DNA of 64,000 bases from Adiantum capillus-veneris (GCA_014529385.2 CM043969.1:72254676-72318675), one strand, 5' to 3'; counted from the first letter of the stretch, positions 22,443-34,087 are shown. A program made the numbers and translations. The notes: generated from the letters alone by a model not told the origin.

Positions 22443-22802
22443 GAGGTATCTTTAAAACTCAATGAGAGCTTAAGATATGCCTCCATTTTCCCTTAGGTCC
22501 ATAGGGATAGGGTTGTAGGTATAAAAGAGAGAGAACTCTATAGCCTCATGATAGTAGGGACTTTTTGTATGTACTAAGCTGAAAGCATGGTTTGGTGGTA
22601 CAAAAAGCAATGTCCTTGACACAACATAGGCTTGGTGGTTCATGTGTGTAAAAAGAGAGGAACGTTTAATTGGAATTAAAGAGGGGATATATATTTCTTT
22701 TTCTTTGTTTTTGAAGACGTTTTTATCTTTTGAAACTGGCCACTCTCAAGAAGAGGTGAGGGTTGAGGGTGAGACCGAGGGGGTTATGGTTCGGTGCTTT
22801 GA

Positions 22803-22804
<2 letters not shown>

Positions 22805-22871
<67 letters not shown>
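22805..22871. repeat. (CT)n microsatellite
   Basis: About 33 CT units on the plus strand. Frames 22642-23025 and 22723-22962 crossing it are artefacts of the repeat. Confidence 0.95.
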
Positions 22872-22873
<2 letters not shown>

Positions 22874-23820
22874 CACCTTGTAGCTACACAGTGAAGCCCG
22901 GTTTCACAGATTGTTCCCTCTCTCCCCCTCTCTCTCTCCCTCTCGCACTTGCTTCTTGCCAATGGACAGTACTACATGAGATTACTACTCGGGTGATCCA
23001 CAACTTCTCTCTTTTGACGAGCTAGAAGGTGGTCCCGGCACGGATGAACAGACGCAAAGACATTCCATTAGCAATTTCATTCCAACTAATCAGGCTTTTC
23101 TTCGTAATTATTGGGCTGCAAAGAAACGTGAGTAGAGAAGCAAAGAAAGACATCCTTCTTATGCTCTTGGATTACCAAAAGCCACGACAAGGAAGACCAT
23201 TCGTGCAGTGGTGGTACAATGTTGGTGCAAGCAAACACTAGGTCTAACAAGGAACGAACAAAAGGAAATATTCCAGCAACTTTTGGACCACTAGGAATTT
23301 TTCGAGCTGCAAAAAAAAAAAAAACAGCAATGTCGAAGACACCGTTCTATCAGGTGTGCGCAACACTTTGACTCAAATTAAGGTCCCGCACTCAGCAGAT
23401 GATGTTTTTGTGAAGAGAATGATCTTGAACAATAGTACATGTAAGACCTCTTTGACAATGATCTTGAACAATAGTACATGTAAGACCTCAATAAAACAAT
23501 CTAAATTGCTAGTGTCCTGGGTATCCATCGAAGGAATATAGCTGCTGCAAGTTCAAGGCTGGAGAATAAAGATGAGGATGAAGTGTTGCCATTGAGTGCT
23601 TGTGAGAGACAATTGCCTCGAGGAACCACTATCACCAATGAAACAAGAGATTTGGTGCATGCCTTTTGGATCAGAGACTAGAGTTTCACCTAACAAGAAG
23701 GACATATGCAAGACGAGAATTGAAAGGAAAAGTGTCGTCAAACATCCTATGCATCTACTCAATGACTCTCACATACCAACAACTCATAGCGATTGTAATT
23801 TTTTTGACAATCCTTAAGGC
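22872..23820. other. Unassigned; weak coding-like traces
   Basis: Short plus-strand stretches (23029-23241, 23596-23817) look partly coding, but no family is recognised. A 32-bp phrase, ATGATCTTGAACAATAGTAC and following bases, is repeated at 23419 and 23458 (39-bp period). Confidence 0.4.
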
Positions 23821-23824
23821 TGTT

Positions 23825-25540
23825 TTGGTCAAGACAGTACCAAATTTGGTAGTCTGCTATATGGCAGTGGGTGTGTATAGTACCTTAAAAAGGTTATATA
23901 TAGTACCAGTGCATTCCTATGTAGTTCCAAAGCTAACCTACATAGAACCAAAGCCCTTGTGTAGTACTAAATTTGGTGTTCAATTGTTTATTAGTAATTC
24001 CACAGCCTATCTATAGAGTACCAAAGCCTTTGTATAATACCTTTTCCTTCCCTAGAGGCACCAAAGCCTATCTATAGAGTACCAAATCCTCTCTCTATTT
24101 TACCAAAGCCTAATTGTGTAGTACCAAAGTCTTTGTACAGTACCAAACCTACTCCCTGTATAGTACCAAAGCATTCTTCTTTATCACCAAAGCATTTGCA
24201 AAGTACCCATATAATACTCTTTTGCTAGAGTTCTACTATGAGTCAAAAGTACCAAAAGAGTACCAAATTTGACTTTTTGCTATACAACAATGGTCATCCA
24301 CAGTACCAAAGGTCTTTGTGTAGTACCCAAGCCTCTATAAACTACTTAATTTGGTACTCTCTTGCTTGCCAATGGTTGTACATAGTACCAAAATCCTAAT
24401 GACAATACCAAATATCTAAATATTATATCTATATAGTACCAAAGCCTCACTCTGTTTTTTCAAAGCCTAATTGTGTAGTACCAAAGTCTTTGTGCAGTAC
24501 CAAACCTACTCCCTGTATAGTACCAAAGCATACTTGTTTATCCCCAAAGAATTTGCAAAGTACCCATATGGGTACTCTTCTGCATGGAGTTCTACTATGA
24601 GTCAAAAGCAGACGGACAGTACCAAATCTAACATTTTGTTTTATGGCAATGGTTCTTCACAGTACCAAAGGTCTTTGTATAGTCCCCAAGCCTCTGTAAA
24701 CTACCCAAATTGGTACTCTCCTGCATGCCATTGGTTGTACATAATACCAAAAGCCTAAAGACAACATCAAATATGGAAATAGTATATCTATAGAGTACCA
24801 AAGCCTCACTCCATTTTACCAAAGCATAATTGTCTGGTACCAAAGTTTTTGTGCACTACCAAACCTACTCCTTGTATAGTACCAAAGCATTCTTGTTTAT
24901 CATCAAAGCATTTGCAAAGTACCCATATCGGTACTCTTTTGCATAGAGTTCTACTATGAGTCAAAAGCAAAAGACAGTACCAAATCTGACTTTTTGATGT
25001 ATGGCAATGGTCCTTCACTATACCAAATGTCTTTGTATAGTACCCAAGCCCCTGTAAACTATCCAATTTGATACTCTCTTGCAGGCCATTGGTTGTACAT
25101 ATTACCAAAAGCCTAAAGACAGTAGCGAATATGGAAATAGTCCTTCATAATGAATAGTCTCAAATTTGTATAGCACCAAATATTTTCTGAATAGTCTCAA
25201 ATTTGACTAGTTTTGGTGTTGTACAGCTCTTAAATGCTATTCTGTTTCATGGGGCAATGGTTGTATAGTACCAAAGACCCTCACAAGAACCCACTTCATT
25301 GTGTATGATGTGTATTGGTTCTATATTGTACCAAAGAAAGTAGAAATGAGTCATTTTGGTTACCCAATATGACATTTTTGTACTTTACGGTACCATATGT
25401 GGTACTAGCTACATCCATTTTTGGCATTTACCATCTGCATGAAGTTGGAATTTTCTACCCTTTTTTGTTTTGGTGCCATAGGTTGAGCTATACCAAAGAT
25501 TCAAGAAGGCTCACCCTATAGTGGTTGTGTCTCTTAGATG
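23825..25540. repeat. TACCAAA word array with about 358-bp higher-order units
   Basis: I count roughly thirty exact TACCAAA words in about 1.5 kb, usually as AGTACCAAAG. On top of this is a longer period: the phrase CTAATTGTGTAGTACCAAAG or its variant occurs at about 24110, 24467 and 24826, giving units of 357 and 359 bp, each with the same order of phrases. The outer parts (before 24062 and after 25140) keep the word but lose the long period. Confidence 0.85.
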
Positions 25541-25917
25541 CTTTGAGGCATTAAAGCCATACTTTGTTCGAAAGTTGAAAGAGAGGTATACTTGTGTATC
25601 ACATGTGCAGATGGTCTATTTCAAAGAGGCTTTTAATCAAATGTGGCAAAACAAGTTTGGGCATCACTGAAAAGGTCACCTTTGCACTTGCTCCCTATGT
25701 TCTAGAAGTGATGATATAGGAGAGTATTTTGCAAACCAAGCAGTATGTCAGCACATCACTAGTATGTGGGAATCCATCATGTGCCCAAATACTCTAAATA
25801 GTGAATACCATGCCAAGAAATGTTTGATGGGGGACGGCTCCCAATGTGGTGTATGGAAGTTGACATTTTGTCCCATTGAGATAGCAAAGGATAGAAGGGA
25901 GGTGTTTGTGAAGGTTT

Positions 25918-28900
25918 TCATGGATGTTGGAATGGGACAGGTTGATCCCCTGCCCCTTTAGGTTCTTCCACTCCCTTCTTGTCTGTTGCACCTTCCCCTT
26001 GCCTATTCTCATCCTCGCTAGTGATATGATCTTCATACATCGTGTCAGCATCATCTGGTCCGGCAACATCCAGCTCCACTTCCTGAGGGACTTTATCTTC
26101 CACATTGTCTTTGTTCTCCTTAACATCCTTGTCCTCGTAGTCACTGTTTCCTTCATTGTCCCCCATGGTATCACAGTGTTGTCCCTTCTCAGTCTCTTTC
26201 CCTTCCACACTACCATACTTTAAATCATGGAGAACATCCCCTATCTCTTTAGTAACGTCATCCTCCTCCCATATACAACTTGCAGCAAACTTTGTGGCAC
26301 CCTATCCATCCTTGACCACCTCTCCATTTCTTCCACTGGTCCCAGCCACTGCACCATCCTCCTCCTCTACAAAAACAGCAAAAGACATTGTGTACTTACA
26401 AACAACCTCACATTCAGTGCAAGTAAGCATATGATTTGCAAAACACGCACATACTTACTCTTCACGAGATGATGCCCAGTGACCCAGGACTTTGCCAACC
26501 TCAGGGATCACCATAATACAACAAGGGTTGGCACAATGATGCCTGCTTTGTAGCAAAGCATTGAAGCAAAGGGGGTGATACTGATGTCGGCACTCAAGCA
26601 TAAAGGTTCCAACAACCCCTGCGGACTCCAACAGCTCACCACATGAAGCACACATGCCAAACACGTAGATTATACCCACCGAATCAACAAGCTGGGGCCT
26701 AGGATATAACATGAACCTATTCCCAAGCCCAACATCAACAATCATCTGCTTCCAAAGTGGGTGTGGTCTTGTGCTTCCATGTTGCCTCCAGCAACATATC
26801 ATACTCAGCATGTTGCCAAACAGCACCAAAGGGGGAACCAGATTAGTACCAAAAGCTACCAGTTAGTACCAAGCGCAGTCCTCAAGGCATCATACTAACA
26901 AGTAGTACTAAAAACTACCAAAATTACCAAAACATCAATGACAGAAGACAACCATGAACTACCAAAAATAGAACCAAATCTGAACCATGAGCTACCAATT
27001 AGTAGTTGAAACATAAGCAGGGAAAACAAAACCCTAACAACCACCAAAACAACGTTGTCCATAACAACCTAAAACTACCAATACCTCCAAAACACCATTG
27101 ATAGAAAGCAACCATAAATCACCAAGGGGGAAAACAAAATACTACCAAAAGCTTCCAGTTAGTACCAAAAGCTAGCAGGAAAACCTCAAGGCATCTACAA
27201 ATAGTACCAAAAAACTACCAAAACTACCAAGTCATCAATGACAGAAGACAACCATGAACTACTAAAAATTGAACCAATTCGGAACCATGAGCTACCAATT
27301 AGTACCAAAAGCTTCCAGTTTGTACCAAAAGCATTATAAATACACCCAAGACAAAAAATAAGCTATTCAAACATAACCAAAACTACCAAAACAATCTTGT
27401 TAGATCCACGCCATAAACTACCAAAGCATAACCAAAAACTACCAAAAGCATAGAGTAAGGGTTTAGTGGTACTAGCAGCACATTTAAAACTACCAAAACT
27501 CTCAAAATAACAAAATTACCAAACGTCTAATGACAACATGATAGAGGATACCAAAACAAAAGAGCAAGAAAGGCCCAAAAGATACTAGTATGAACAGAAA
27601 CTACCAAAATAGTGTAGACAAAATTCAAAAAATATACATGAAGCTACCAATCTACCTAAAATATGCAACTACCATACGGAAGCAAGAGGACCAGAAACTG
27701 ATAAAACTATTAAAGCAAAATTTACAAAGACCAAAAAATACCAAGAGCTTTCACGAATACGACAAACTACCAAAGGATTTCAAAAATGCCAGAATCTACC
27801 AATACTGGAAAATTAACTGAAGTACCAAAAACTGTCATAAACCACCAAATGTATTAGAACTACCAAGGCAGCAACAAATATAAGTTATTAGAAAGCTACC
27901 AAAAATACCAAAATCGCTTTCTGAAGGCATGGATGTCAAAAATTACTTGTTGCAAATCAACTTCCTTCTCAAGCTTCTTCATGGCCTCATTGTTTCCAAT
28001 TTGATGAAGCATGTGTCGACTGGCTCCCAAATCAGCCTCCACCTCTTTGATGTCCTCATCATTGCAAGGTTTTTCCTGCTTTAGTTTTGCAAGCTGTAGT
28101 TCATAGTACTCTATGTCATCTTTATCCACTTTGCAACAACATTGGAACCCTCCGCTCTCAACAAAGTTTCCTTGTTTTGTTGTAGAGATGATTTCAACTC
28201 TTTCAAATTATCGGATGCAGCTGCACATGCCTTAGGCACTCTCTCAACAATACTTTCTAGGTCTGTAACATAGTCAGGTGTCTCTACATGATGTTGTGGG
28301 GGGTCTACCTCTATACATAGATTACTGCCACTTTGTGTAAGACGAGGCTTCTTAATAGCTGACGGGTGGCTTCCATGGGAGGCACCGTTTGCCCTTCGCC
28401 AAGTTTTGACCTTCCGCTCCAACCCTCCCGGGTTGTGGCTGGCACACATACTGAGTACGTTCTCTCACACCTCACCCATGCAACCTTATGGCTTGCAGGA
28501 TCCTTTGTTGCCGCATGGAGATTCTCAAAAGCAAAGTAGCGTGCAAACTTTGCGGTGATCTCCCCACAAGATGGAGGGGCTTGGTATACCTTATGGAACA
28601 AGAACCTACAATCTTCAACCAGTCTCAGTTGCACATGATTCAAGTAAACCTCGCATTCTTCTGGTAGCGTTACTTGAAAACAGTCATCCATTGGTCATCA
28701 GGGAGGTCTTCTTCCATAAGATCCTTTGGAAGCACACCCTCCGTGCTCAAATTATACTCCTAATGCAACTCTTCGGCTGTATAGAAAAACTTGGTCAAAA
28801 GAGGGCATTCCTCCATTTTGTTTTTGCCTGCAACGTGGAAATACATTTCAGTAATGCAAAACTCAACACAAAGATTCTAAACTGGTCTTTAGCACATGGA

Positions 28901-29500
28901 TGAGCTTGCCAATGCAAAAGTTACAGTTGTGCAGTACCAAAACTGTAAAGTACCAAATTTGGTATTGTAAAGCTATAAAGTTCCTCAATTTATATGTTAA
29001 CCTTCAGTGCCCTATTGAGCTTTAAATTTGTGTTCAGTTATAGCACATATGCTTGCATGCATGCAATGCAAAAAAACGTTGCAGAGCACTCAAGATACCA
29101 TACACACACTTACATGCATGCAATTTAACCAAAAAAAAAGATTGGTCTTAAAACCTCAAAATCTTCAAATGACAATTGCTACCTTTCATGAAAGAAAAAC
29201 AAATCCAGTGTCACAGAACAACTATGTACACATGCGAAGGATGAACACCAACCTCTGGACTTTATAGACGATCGAGTCTCATCCTCGCCAAAAAGTGCTG
29301 CAGACTTAGCTGATTTCTCCACAGAGAAGTCCCCCTTGCTAGCTCTCATGTTTGGGGTGTTGATGCTCTAAGAAGATTTTGCACTTGTGAGGGGGGGACC
29401 TTCCATCCATGGTCTTAGGCTTCTTCCCCTTGTCTAGTGAAGCCTTGGCAGCAGATTTCCTTGTAGACGAAGCCTTTGCTCAAAAAGGCTTGACAAAGGT
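25918..29500 (-). pseudogene. Unrecognised multi-exon minus-strand gene with RING-like and acidic parts
   Basis: Five coding-like blocks read on the minus strand. About 29480-29275 is a basic, lysine-rich start with VEKSAKSAALFGEDE. 28827-28430 begins after a TTGCAG acceptor and contains EECEVYLNHVQLRLVEDC and FARYFAFENLHAATKDP. 28449-27896 is a coiled-coil-like stretch with KELKSSLQQNKETLLRAE and ELQLAKLKQEK. 26829-26462 has a RING-like cluster CASCGELL...ECRHQYHPLC...HHCANPCC and ends at a GTAAGT donor. 26371-25918 follows a TTTTTGTAG acceptor and is strongly acidic. Frame changes near 28680, 28430 and 28130 and one TAG near 26308 argue that it is decayed, though some shifts could be introns. 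A zinc-binding, possibly ubiquitin-ligase-like role is only a guess. Confidence 0.5.
26835..27900. repeat. TACCAAA word array inside an apparent intron
   Basis: CTACCAAAA and GTACCAAAAGCT are repeated at irregular spacing. A longer phrase around ATCAATGACAGAAGACAACC occurs at 26935 and 27235, exactly 300 bases apart. The block lies between the coiled-coil block and the RING-like block of the minus-strand gene and has no coding potential of its own. Confidence 0.8.
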
Positions 29501-29509
29501 GATCTGTGA

Positions 29510-29825
29510 GAGAGGTGCAGAGCCGCTGAGAGGTGCAAAGTGCTGCGAGGTGCACAATGTAGTGACTGAAGTGGGATAGAGAGTTGCAGTTATCACATTA
29601 CAGAGTGCAAATGTGTAACTCCCATCCATAATTGCACCCACGTTTTCTTTGAAAGGAGCGGTGTTTCAAACTTTAATATATTTGTACTTTCAAATTCCTA
29701 CCATCTCAAAAAAAAAAAACATTCCCTCCTACATTACTTAAATTTAGCGGACAAAAAAGGTTCCCTCCAAAACAACCTAGAAATATGTAGAAGTATTAAC
29801 TAGGTAGGAACAAAAAAGTTATTTC
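29510..29825. other. No recognisable gene; possible upstream region of the minus-strand gene
   Basis: AT-rich sequence with a short A-run at 29709-29720. Nothing specific is seen. Confidence 0.35.
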
Positions 29826-29849
29826 TTTTGTACCACCAATGCATGCTTT

Positions 29850-31020
29850 CAACCACCACCATGTGGTTGTAAGGCCATAGGGCATTTATGGAGTACCTTA
29901 TACATAAAAAGATATAGAATACAACGTACAAACTTGAACGTTATGCAATCGTTGCTTTGCAATAAGCCTTGATACAATGTTTTTTCTATGAGATAAAAGA
30001 TCTTGCAAGATGTTCCTATTGCTACATGAAAAATTGCTCCAGTCCTAACTTTTCCTTCACTGGAACTAATTCAAGATTTCCATCCCAGTTCTTTACATCA
30101 TCCAAAATAATTTTTTGGATGTTCCAAACAATATTTATATTTGGAGATAAACAAAATTGCGGTTTGGTCCTAGTAGGTACTCATACTTTTTGGTCTTAGT
30201 AGGTACTCACACTTTTTGTCTTTGGATAAAATCATGTTGCAATTGAAGAACTAGATGTTCACATAAACCAAAAGAAAAATGCCCTATAAACCATTTGCAC
30301 TTGATACTAGATATTAATGTTTGAGCAAGTATTTGACATTTACACAAATGTTGAAACAAGTGCTTAGTTTAGTTATTTGCAATACAAAGATAACTAGTTC
30401 AAATGCTTACATCATCAATTCATGATAAAAAAACTTACACTCAACTCAAAATATGATATAAGATGATTATAACTTAACTATTCACACTCTCATTTTGCAA
30501 TTTTGTAGACAAAAACCTTTTTAATGTTTTTAGTTATATTTTTATAATCTTGATCACAAGCCAAAGAATCTATTCCCTTGTGGTATATGAACCCTATGAT
30601 CCCAAGGCCATCAGTTGGCATATATTCTTCCATAAGCCAATTATAAAGTTTGGTTTAGAATCATCACACTATGACCCTAAGATCTTTAACAAGATAGTTA
30701 GGCAAAAGGATAAGCTTTAAAGACACTTCAAGAGTCTTTAGGTCACCTAGAATAACCACCCTATGGCCTTAAGGCATAGTATTCCATGTGATATTTTACA
30801 AGGTGTGTCCATAGAGATCCAAGTGATTTGTACCCATTGGCAATAACACCCTATTTCCGTAGGATCATAGTGTGTTGATTTCCTTTAATACACTTACTAT
30901 GAGCACTCTATAGTCTCATATGTTTGTAGAGCTCTATTCTGATACCTAAATAGATTACCATGTGATACTTTTAAAATGTATCCTAAATCCCAAAGTATAT
31001 AGGACTTTAAGTCCATAAGG
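29850..31020. repeat. CCATAGGG/CCCTATGG word array, block 3 (sparser)
   Basis: AGGCCATAGGGC (29872), ACCCTATGATCCCAAGGCCAT (around 30591), CCCTATGGCCTTAAGGCATAG (around 30760) and similar phrases belong to the same vocabulary as blocks 1 and 2. Density is lower and the middle (29920-30520) is mostly free of the word. Confidence 0.65.
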
Positions 31021-31189
31021 TGCCTTGAGTAGACCCATAGCCTTAAGACCCATCCATTTGCCCGCGTGCCTCACACACCCCTTCTCCTTCGCCTATGTTT
31101 TACTCGCATGTTGTAATGTATCTTGTGTATCCATTTGGTACCTCCATGGGCTGTACAACCACTTCCGCATCAATGCCATGACTGCTCGC

Positions 31190-31381
31190 TATAGGATTGG
31201 AATGCCTCACTACCCCTTATTGTTCTATATGATCAAAAGAATAGATAAGGTTAGTATGGTCAGTGTGAGGGATGTACGACAAGTTGGCCTGAACCCTAAC
31301 ATTGTGGACGAGTTGGACAATGAAGTAGATGAGGAGGAGGATGAGAAATGGAAAGCTTGGGGAAATCCCAATTCGCAATAA
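31190..31381 (+). CDS. Unrecognised short open frame
   Basis: An open plus frame from about 31046 to a TAA at 31379, with in-frame ATG codons from about 31178. The C-terminal end is acidic (DNEVDEEEDEKW). It follows word array block 3. There is no known family, and it could be an exon or a chance frame. Confidence 0.25.
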   Translation, partial: YRIGMPHYPLLFYMIKRIDKVSMVSVRDVRQVGLNPNIVDELDNEVDEEEDEKWKAWGNPNSQ

Positions 31382-32540
31382 GTTTTAGACAAATTCTCAT
31401 TACAATTCCCACATTATAGACTACAACATCATCATGATCTAATATGAGGGAGGGAGCACATGCCTAGCTAGGTGCAGGTGGGGATAGGGAAGTTTCAGAC
31501 CAAGGGTGGGGCCAACACTTCCTTCCAACTGCACCTAGCTAGGCATGTGCCTCTTGCGATCAGTAGCTCATGATGTGGAGCCCTATAGTGAAAAATCATG
31601 CAAAAGGAGCTCCTTTCTCACATTGGTAAATGTCAAAAACTTGTTGTGCAAGCCCAAGCCCCCCTCCTTCGATCCTCCCATAGAAAACCTCTCTTCCCTC
31701 GCCCCTTGGTAGATATGTGAGGAGATATTGAAGCGCTACATGGGCACTACTATGGGCTTTGTCAAGCTCCCTCTAGATGTGCAATGTAGCAAGGATGAAA
31801 TAACTAGTATTGCTGAGAAATGTAAGCTGTCGAGAATTGGTTCAATTAGTGCAAAGATCCTAGATGTGGATGCTAATACAATCATGTTCATCATAGAAGA
31901 TGGTCAAAGTATTGCACCATTGATTCAGGCTTTGCCAATATTGTTCATATTAAGTAATAATGGGCCTGAGAATCGGATATTTATTTTTATTTGGTCTTTT
32001 GAGTATTGTTGGACTACACCTGATTTTGGTGACAAAGAAAAAGACACACACACACACAAACGACAAGTGTGATCTACAAATTCAAAATACTAATCCCATT
32101 TCCTTTGTTAATAACTAATCCCATTTCCTTTGTTAATAACTTATGACAAGTTCAAGACTCTTCAAACCCATGTTTGAGGGCAATAGATAGTCAATGGTAG
32201 GACGCATTTGTAGTGTTGGAAACACTCATTCAAGTTAGTGTATTTAGATAGAATCCATGTGAAACACCATTGAGACTTTTTTAAGGTGGAATTTGTAAAA
32301 TACCTAACCCAATGGATACTTTAGAAATTAGAATAAAAAACCAATATTTTACGAGGAGGGTGGAAGGACAATGTCATCACATTTACCATGTTTATGGCTC
32401 TCTTTAATGTTGCATATGACATAGCTTGACATAACAAAGTGCATAACCATGTGAGTAAGGATAGCATAGCTTCTAAGACATAGAACCACAAGAGGCATAA
32501 AAAATTTGAGTTTTGCTTAGGTTTTTCTTTGCTCAAGAAA
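31382..32540. other. Unassigned; one open frame and one tandem repeat
   Basis: An open plus frame with ATG at 31740 runs to 32072 and contains PLDVQCSKDEITSIAEKCKLSR, with no family I recognise. A perfect 25-bp tandem duplication lies at 32089-32138 (ACTAATCCCATTTCC...). An inverted pair of the phrase AGCACATGCCTAGCTAGGTGCA and its near complement lies near 31455-31480 and 31526-31552. Confidence 0.4.
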
Positions 32541-32812
32541 TCTTGCTTGGGCTATGGTAAGACTCTATACAAGGTTGAGGAAGCCATTTTAGCATTTTAG
32601 TTACTATTATGAAGAATGTGTTTATCAAAGCTCATGTTTTTTTAGAAGATTTAATGCATTTAGTTCAAGCTTTTACAAGTACGTTTTTTCAAATAGACAC
32701 ACATGTCAATGGGGCCACCAAGAATAGTTGTGTAAATGCACTAGAACAACACAAACTCATTGCTATAGGTAACCATTTTGAGGCTTCTAACGAAGGTATA
32801 ATGCACAAAGAT

Positions 32813-32815
<3 letters not shown>

Positions 32816-32865
<50 letters not shown>
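32816..32865. repeat. (GA)n microsatellite
   Basis: About 25 GA units. Frames through it (32609-32920 plus, 32689-32877 minus) are unlikely to be genes. Confidence 0.95.
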
Positions 32866-32868
<3 letters not shown>

Positions 32869-33112
32869 CATAGACAATGGGGGTGAGAAAGGAGGAAAAA
32901 ATAAAGGAGAGGGAGGGTAGAGAAATTGAGACAGATAGTGTGAGAAATGGAGAGGGACTAATTGTGCACTAACATTTGACTAGTTCTACTAGCTCTTGTG
33001 TACTATCATAACCATATCTGCATGATTTAAATGCACGATGGATATTTTGTGCTTCTAATTTTATGTTAATGGACTAAGGTTTTTTGTCTATTTCAAAGCC
33101 AGGTGATTGGAA

Positions 33113-33335
33113 TGTTGGAATTAGGGTTGCAGAGAAATGCACACAGCTTGGAGAAGGTGAAGGAAGCTCAAGGCACACAACTAAGAGTGTATTACTTAGT
33201 GTGCAATGGAAAGATAGCCCTAGAGTGATGGGCGTATGTACAATGCACAGGGTAAAAAACCTCCTAAAGAGGGAAAAAATGCCCCGGCAGTCCTAGTGTG
33301 TTCACACACATCACTACCACATGTATATGGTAACA
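33113..33335 (-). repeat. 3' LTR of the copia element
   Basis: Plus strand TGTTGGAATTAGGG ... TATGGTAACA, 223 bp. It lacks a GATA insertion present in the other LTR. Confidence 0.95.
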
Positions 33336-33346
33336 AATCCCCCCTG
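33336..33346 (-). other. Polypurine tract of the copia element
   Basis: The minus strand reads AGGGGGGATT immediately before the LTR start TGTTACC. Confidence 0.8.
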
Positions 33347-33410
33347 GAGTGATGCGGTGAACGAGAGCTGGCACATGAGTAAAGGGAAGTGCCATGTCTT
33401 GAGGACAGGA

Positions 33411-33766
33411 TCATTCCACAAAGGGGAGTAAGCCCAAAACTTTGCGGAAAGCTTCGAGCTTCTCACAAGACAATGCCTTTGTGAAAAGATCTGCAAGGTT
33501 GTCCTGTGTTGGCACATAAGCCAAGCTGATCTCTCCTGCTGAGAGCCTCTCCCTGACATAGTGGTAATGCACCTCAATGTGCTTTGTGCAAGCATGAAAA
33601 ACTAGGTTCCTCGCAACTGCCAATGCGCTCTAACTGTCACTGTAGATAGTGTTGGCGGTGTCCTGTCCAACACCCAAATCAGCCATAAGGCGTCTGATCC
33701 ATACACACTCAACCGTAGCTATGAAGACTGCCCTGTACTCAGCCTCACAACTCAAAGTGGCCACAG
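33411..33766 (-). pseudogene. Copia RNase H, C-terminal part
   Basis: The minus strand reads SCEAEYRAVFIATVECVW near the insertion point, then a stop after NTIYSDS, then LAVARNLVFHACTKHIEVHYHYVRE and VPTQDNLADLFTKAL to a stop at 33411. These are the standard copia RNase H words; RNase H removes RNA from the hybrid during reverse transcription. The N-terminal part is displaced to 36874 onward by the nested element. The aligned stop within it is an inactivating change. Confidence 0.9.
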
Positions 33767-34085
33767 TGTAAAGTGTGAGCTTTGTCCTAAGGTGTGAGTC
33801 AAGGAGAGGAGAGTGGATTTATCCCACATACTATGGAGCAAGGTTGTAGAGCTACTTAAAGCTCATTTCTTGAATCAATAAAAACAACTTCATTTTGCAC
33901 TACATGCTTGTCTATGGTGAGCTTGTGCTAAGCTAAGTCAATACTCAAGATTGTGTTTATGAGTCCAAGCTAATCCTATCTTGGAACCTAATTCACTTGA
34001 GTGATAACCTTGCTTACACACACTCACACACTTGCACCATGTTTCTCTTTCATCCACCATAGCTAGCACGATCCAATTCCTAACA
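33767..34085 (+). repeat. 5' LTR of the gag-only element
   Basis: TGTAAAGTGTGAGC ... CAATTCCTAACA. It has TG...CA ends and contains a polyadenylation-like AATAAA at 33876-33881. Confidence 0.93.
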
Positions 34086-34087
34086 TT

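Larger units (their letters stand above)
20680..22610. repeat. CCATAGGG/CCCTATGG word array, block 2, hairpin-rich
   Basis: CCTATGG, GGCCATAGGG, TAGGGCCATAGG and variants recur throughout, often as head-to-head pairs that form hairpins. Longer phrases repeat as well: the phrase ending CATTACGTAGATC or CATTACGTACATC recurs 854 bases apart (about 21148 and 22002), and the phrase AAAACCA..TTTTATC..ATGGCCTAAG recurs near 20795, 21445, 21690 and 22400. At 21034-21085 a 42-bp phrase (ATATAGAGTACTTATAAATA and following bases) is repeated directly. The 119-codon frame at 21251-21610 is a by-product of the phrases. Confidence 0.8.

Noticed and set aside
18010-31020. CRISPR array, because of repeated short words with spacers
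   Set aside because: Spacing is irregular, the words are degenerate, there are no cas genes, and the DNA is clearly plant nuclear.
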